Shown here: piece after piece, positions 63,101-64,000 of the stretch | Position numbering within the stretch: the first letter of the stretch is position 1 | Layout: the number at the start of each line of letters is the position of its first letter | Origin: Ashinkailepas kermadecensis | Lineage: Eukaryota; Arthropoda; Thecostraca; Neolepadidae | DNA length: 64,000 nucleotides | Reading direction: 5' to 3' | Assembly (NCBI GenBank): GCA_034440615.1 | Contig: JAOTOM010005048.1 | Location: 284,001 to 348,000, forward strand | Notes under the pieces: generated by a model | Told to the model about the DNA's origin: nothing | The model's input: the letters and a program-made list of their open reading frames with translations, nothing else | Database searches by the model: none | Made by a program: the position numbers and the translations under genes

Positions 63101-64000
63101 CGGCCATGGTTTCCCCATGCGTCTGCTCCTTTCCTGTGACCCACGCTGCTTCCCTAACAATCGGTGGCTCTTCCACTGGCTGTTTCATCGGCGACGGGCT
63201 TCCCGACTCACACATTTTTCCAGTGACCAAGGCGGTCTCCGGAGCGATCAACGGCTCCTCCACAGGCAGCTTACTTGGCGAAGATTGAGAGTGCTCGCTA
63301 CGGCCTGTAACCCAGGCTGATCGTGCAATTACCAAATGCTCTTCGACAGGCTTCGTGCTGATGGACGGGTCAAGGGAAGCACCTTCCACCCCCGGAGGAT
63401 CATCTCTAGGTGTCTCCGGTTCCTGACTGGTGGACAGTGCATGAGCTCCACCATCTCCACTGTGAGATGTCAGTGAGGTCCGAGTCACCTGTTCTCCGTG
63501 TACCCCTGAGTCAACCAGCACCTGTGCCTCCAGAGCGGCAATCCGGCCGCTCTCCGCCAGCCGGGACATATTGCCAAACTGGTTGCTCAGCAGCGGACAG
63601 ATGTCACCCGACGAGGTGGACGATCGCCGATCACCATCACCGGAGCTGCTGCTGTCAAGTGGCTTGGGCGGCTGCTCCACTGGGCTGATGGACATTCGAA
63701 GAGACGGCGCCATCTGCCTCGCCTGCTGCAACATTTGGCGGGGGCTGATTAGATTCGTGCTCGAGTGAGGCGTTGACACAGACGGCACCACCTCGAACCG
63801 CGGCGTTTCAATGCATCCCAGCCCAGCTAGCGTGGCAGAGTGAGAGAGCCGGTCCATGCGCACATGCACATCATCATCAGTCTCACGTATGCCTTGATCA
63901 TCCTCCGGCAGCGTATACACAGGCAGCCCATCGTCGCTTTCTTCCTCGCCAGGCACCGTCTGAGGCACCAGTTCCCGATTTTCTTCCTGTGGCAGCATCG
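60102..64000 (-). CDS. Large low-complexity Ser/Arg/Glu-rich repeat protein, 5' end outside the window
   Basis: An open minus-strand frame of 1,298 codons reaches the window edge. The ATG at 63,998 is only the first in the window, and the gene probably continues upstream. Order of regions: an acidic start (EEESDDG, ETDDDVH); three copies of a K-x-PVEEPLI...AWVTGK motif (about residues 215-295); an S/T-P-rich basic part with many minimal CDK sites (SFPSPSRR, STPSR, LLTPRRALR); about eight diverged units of 26-30 residues around AVPETKEPTSSE (about 590-870); then a field of about 22-residue modules around KSSRTRASSVESEE (about 980-1,298). No transmembrane segment, signal peptide or globular domain is obvious. 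RTRASS fits the RxRxxS basophilic-kinase pattern. Composition suggests a disordered nuclear or chromatin scaffold protein. An ELYS- or Ki-67-like protein is conceivable from the AT-hook-like C-terminus and phospho-site-rich repeats, but no diagnostic domain is visible. The long antisense frame (61,843-63,288) is a shadow. Confidence 0.8.
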   Translation of the reverse strand, partial: MLPQEENRELVPQTVPGEEESDDGLPVYTLPEDDQGIRETDDDVHVRMDRLSHSATLAGLGCIETPRFEVVPSVSTPHSSTNLISPRQMLQQARQMAPSLRMSISPVEQPPKPLDSSSSGDGDRRSSTSSGDICPLLSNQFGNMSRLAESGRIAALEAQVLVDSGVHGEQVTRTSLTSHSGDGGAHALSTSQEPETPRDDPPGVEGASLDPSISTKPVEEHLVIARSAWVTGRSEHSQSSPSKLPVEEPLIAPETALVTGKMCESGSPSPMKQPVEEPPIVREAAWVTGKEQTHGETMADDPPLTGHDVWTSDSTMEISSAIISKPTSHATIGSTESVPWNTADRSIVLWLDDSDEEAERPSELVTPRPSFPSPSRRPTTRLSASTTPQASPARVTRSSLLLRNSTPSRLGSSPVDSPLLTPRRALRTSRAAPAGTGCVSSRTTTELIATESSTSVAVERSNKTSIETVTTERTGTITENVRKPAAEGVDISTSKESTHAAERHSSAIPTVETVSLGDAEVMAETAEPSPGRPVEDVAQRRSAGRLRQKTVSPERLSAAVNPTELSGPHDKRAQSPKRSPRALSRQVELATHTDTTLKTAEPTQWEQIDVSSQMEQSLSPQMANTAPDIKRKTLKRAGASPGGPESSEKTDTVPETKRPTPSELVSASPERPRAPGKIEVLPDTKEPTSPEQTGAVTRTQGRLPLKITEVSTSPAMEATPPEKTDAVHAMKKYMSSELTAASLETEEPVSLKQVDAVPVTKLAKPSVLADISPEMGELATEETHAVPETKEASSTESSSASPERENPPATQRIDIIPKGEGTALVIQVEPPRPAPAPEGVVQPSVGRHVSNDDVTENASSSREVPLPESPAIVRRTVRHMALSSPGTQRSRLSLLASAAPQLSPVLEHVGGTQAELTEHDESSGVRAGTALPLQPDHPPAKKRPRTRASSVESEDSSPTLARKSSQTQVVTPGPGAGLDTMLLRKSSRTRASSVESEESHLTPVRKSSRTRTSSVESEKSVQKSRRRGLQTRAASTEPEELDATLAKAGSRTRASSVESEEPHPSSVRKSSRTRASSVESDEPHPTSMRKSSRMRANSVESEKSIQKSGRPGSRTRVDSTELEELDTTLVKASSRTRASSIESEEPHQSSVKKNLRTRAGSVDSEEPVRKSSRTRTSSVDSEEPVMKNSRTRAISVESEKSSQKYGSRSSRTQAASTETEFLDTTLVKASSRTRASSVESGEAHSSPVRKSSRTRVGSVEPEGLHTFSEKKSSRARAGSVESEKPPPVCSKEECTNSN
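60140..61170 (-). repeat. Coding tandem repeat with four-module higher-order structure
   Basis: About 17 modules of 17-22 codons lie in the main frame, with about four more after the frameshift. Module tails cycle in the order EEPHPTSV, EKSVQKSG, EELDTTLVK, EEPHPSSV, which repeats about four times. This shows block duplication of four modules at a time, as in higher-order satellites. Confidence 0.85.

Noticed and set aside
61843..63288. 481-codon plus-strand frame
   Set aside because: It is antisense to the repeat-rich gene. The minus frame has coherent protein repeats, whereas the plus frame only mirrors its codon composition.

Overview
This is a window of repeat-rich animal genome, most likely an arthropod (chelicerate or crustacean rather than insect; the class is a guess). 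The evidence is eukaryotic throughout: CR1-like and I/Jockey-like non-LTR retrotransposons, a Penelope-like element with a GIY-YIG domain, tRNA-derived SINEs, hAT-like elements with 8-bp target duplications, (TA)n microsatellites over 100 bp long, and a degenerate GGTTA-type (arthropod telomere-like) field. No prokaryotic operon, rRNA or CRISPR is visible. I found only one convincing host gene, at the right edge.

Layout. 0-5 kb: a 39-bp minisatellite with a tRNA-like unit, a SINE with a 14-bp target duplication, and a decayed 5'-truncated CR1-like element. 6-15 kb: copies of an unclassified dispersed repeat, a fold-back Penelope-type insertion with hammerhead-core motifs and a perfect 13-bp target duplication, a 2.2-kb array of 44/59-bp units with a single-unit relative at 14.3 kb, and the GGTTA-like field. 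15-18 kb: a broken 2.8-kb DNA transposon with inverted termini beside (TA)n. 20-25.6 kb: an I/Jockey-like element on the minus strand split by a later CR1-like insertion, a 0.26-kb fold-back, and a 1.1-kb hAT-like element. 28-46 kb: degenerate minisatellite fields, a Penelope-like GIY-YIG reading frame with intact catalytic positions between (TA)n tracts, a second SINE with a 13-bp duplication, and a 61-bp satellite of about 22 units. 46-59 kb: mostly featureless DNA with a CR1 3' end, a 70-bp tandem array, a short hAT-like element and a third SINE.

59.4-64 kb: the last part of a large minus-strand gene. It encodes about 1,520 residues of low-complexity, Ser/Arg/Glu-rich protein with three successive repeat fields. 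The last field is a roughly 22-residue module arranged as a four-module higher-order repeat. The frame shifts by one base near 60,140 and then continues to a basic, AT-hook-like C-terminus. The 5' end lies beyond the window. I could not name the protein.

The sequence records layered activity: nested insertions date elements relative to each other, target duplications identify several real insertions, and many short tandem fields and perfect short hairpins suggest frequent replication slippage and template switching. Family assignments rest on motifs read by eye; no search was run.
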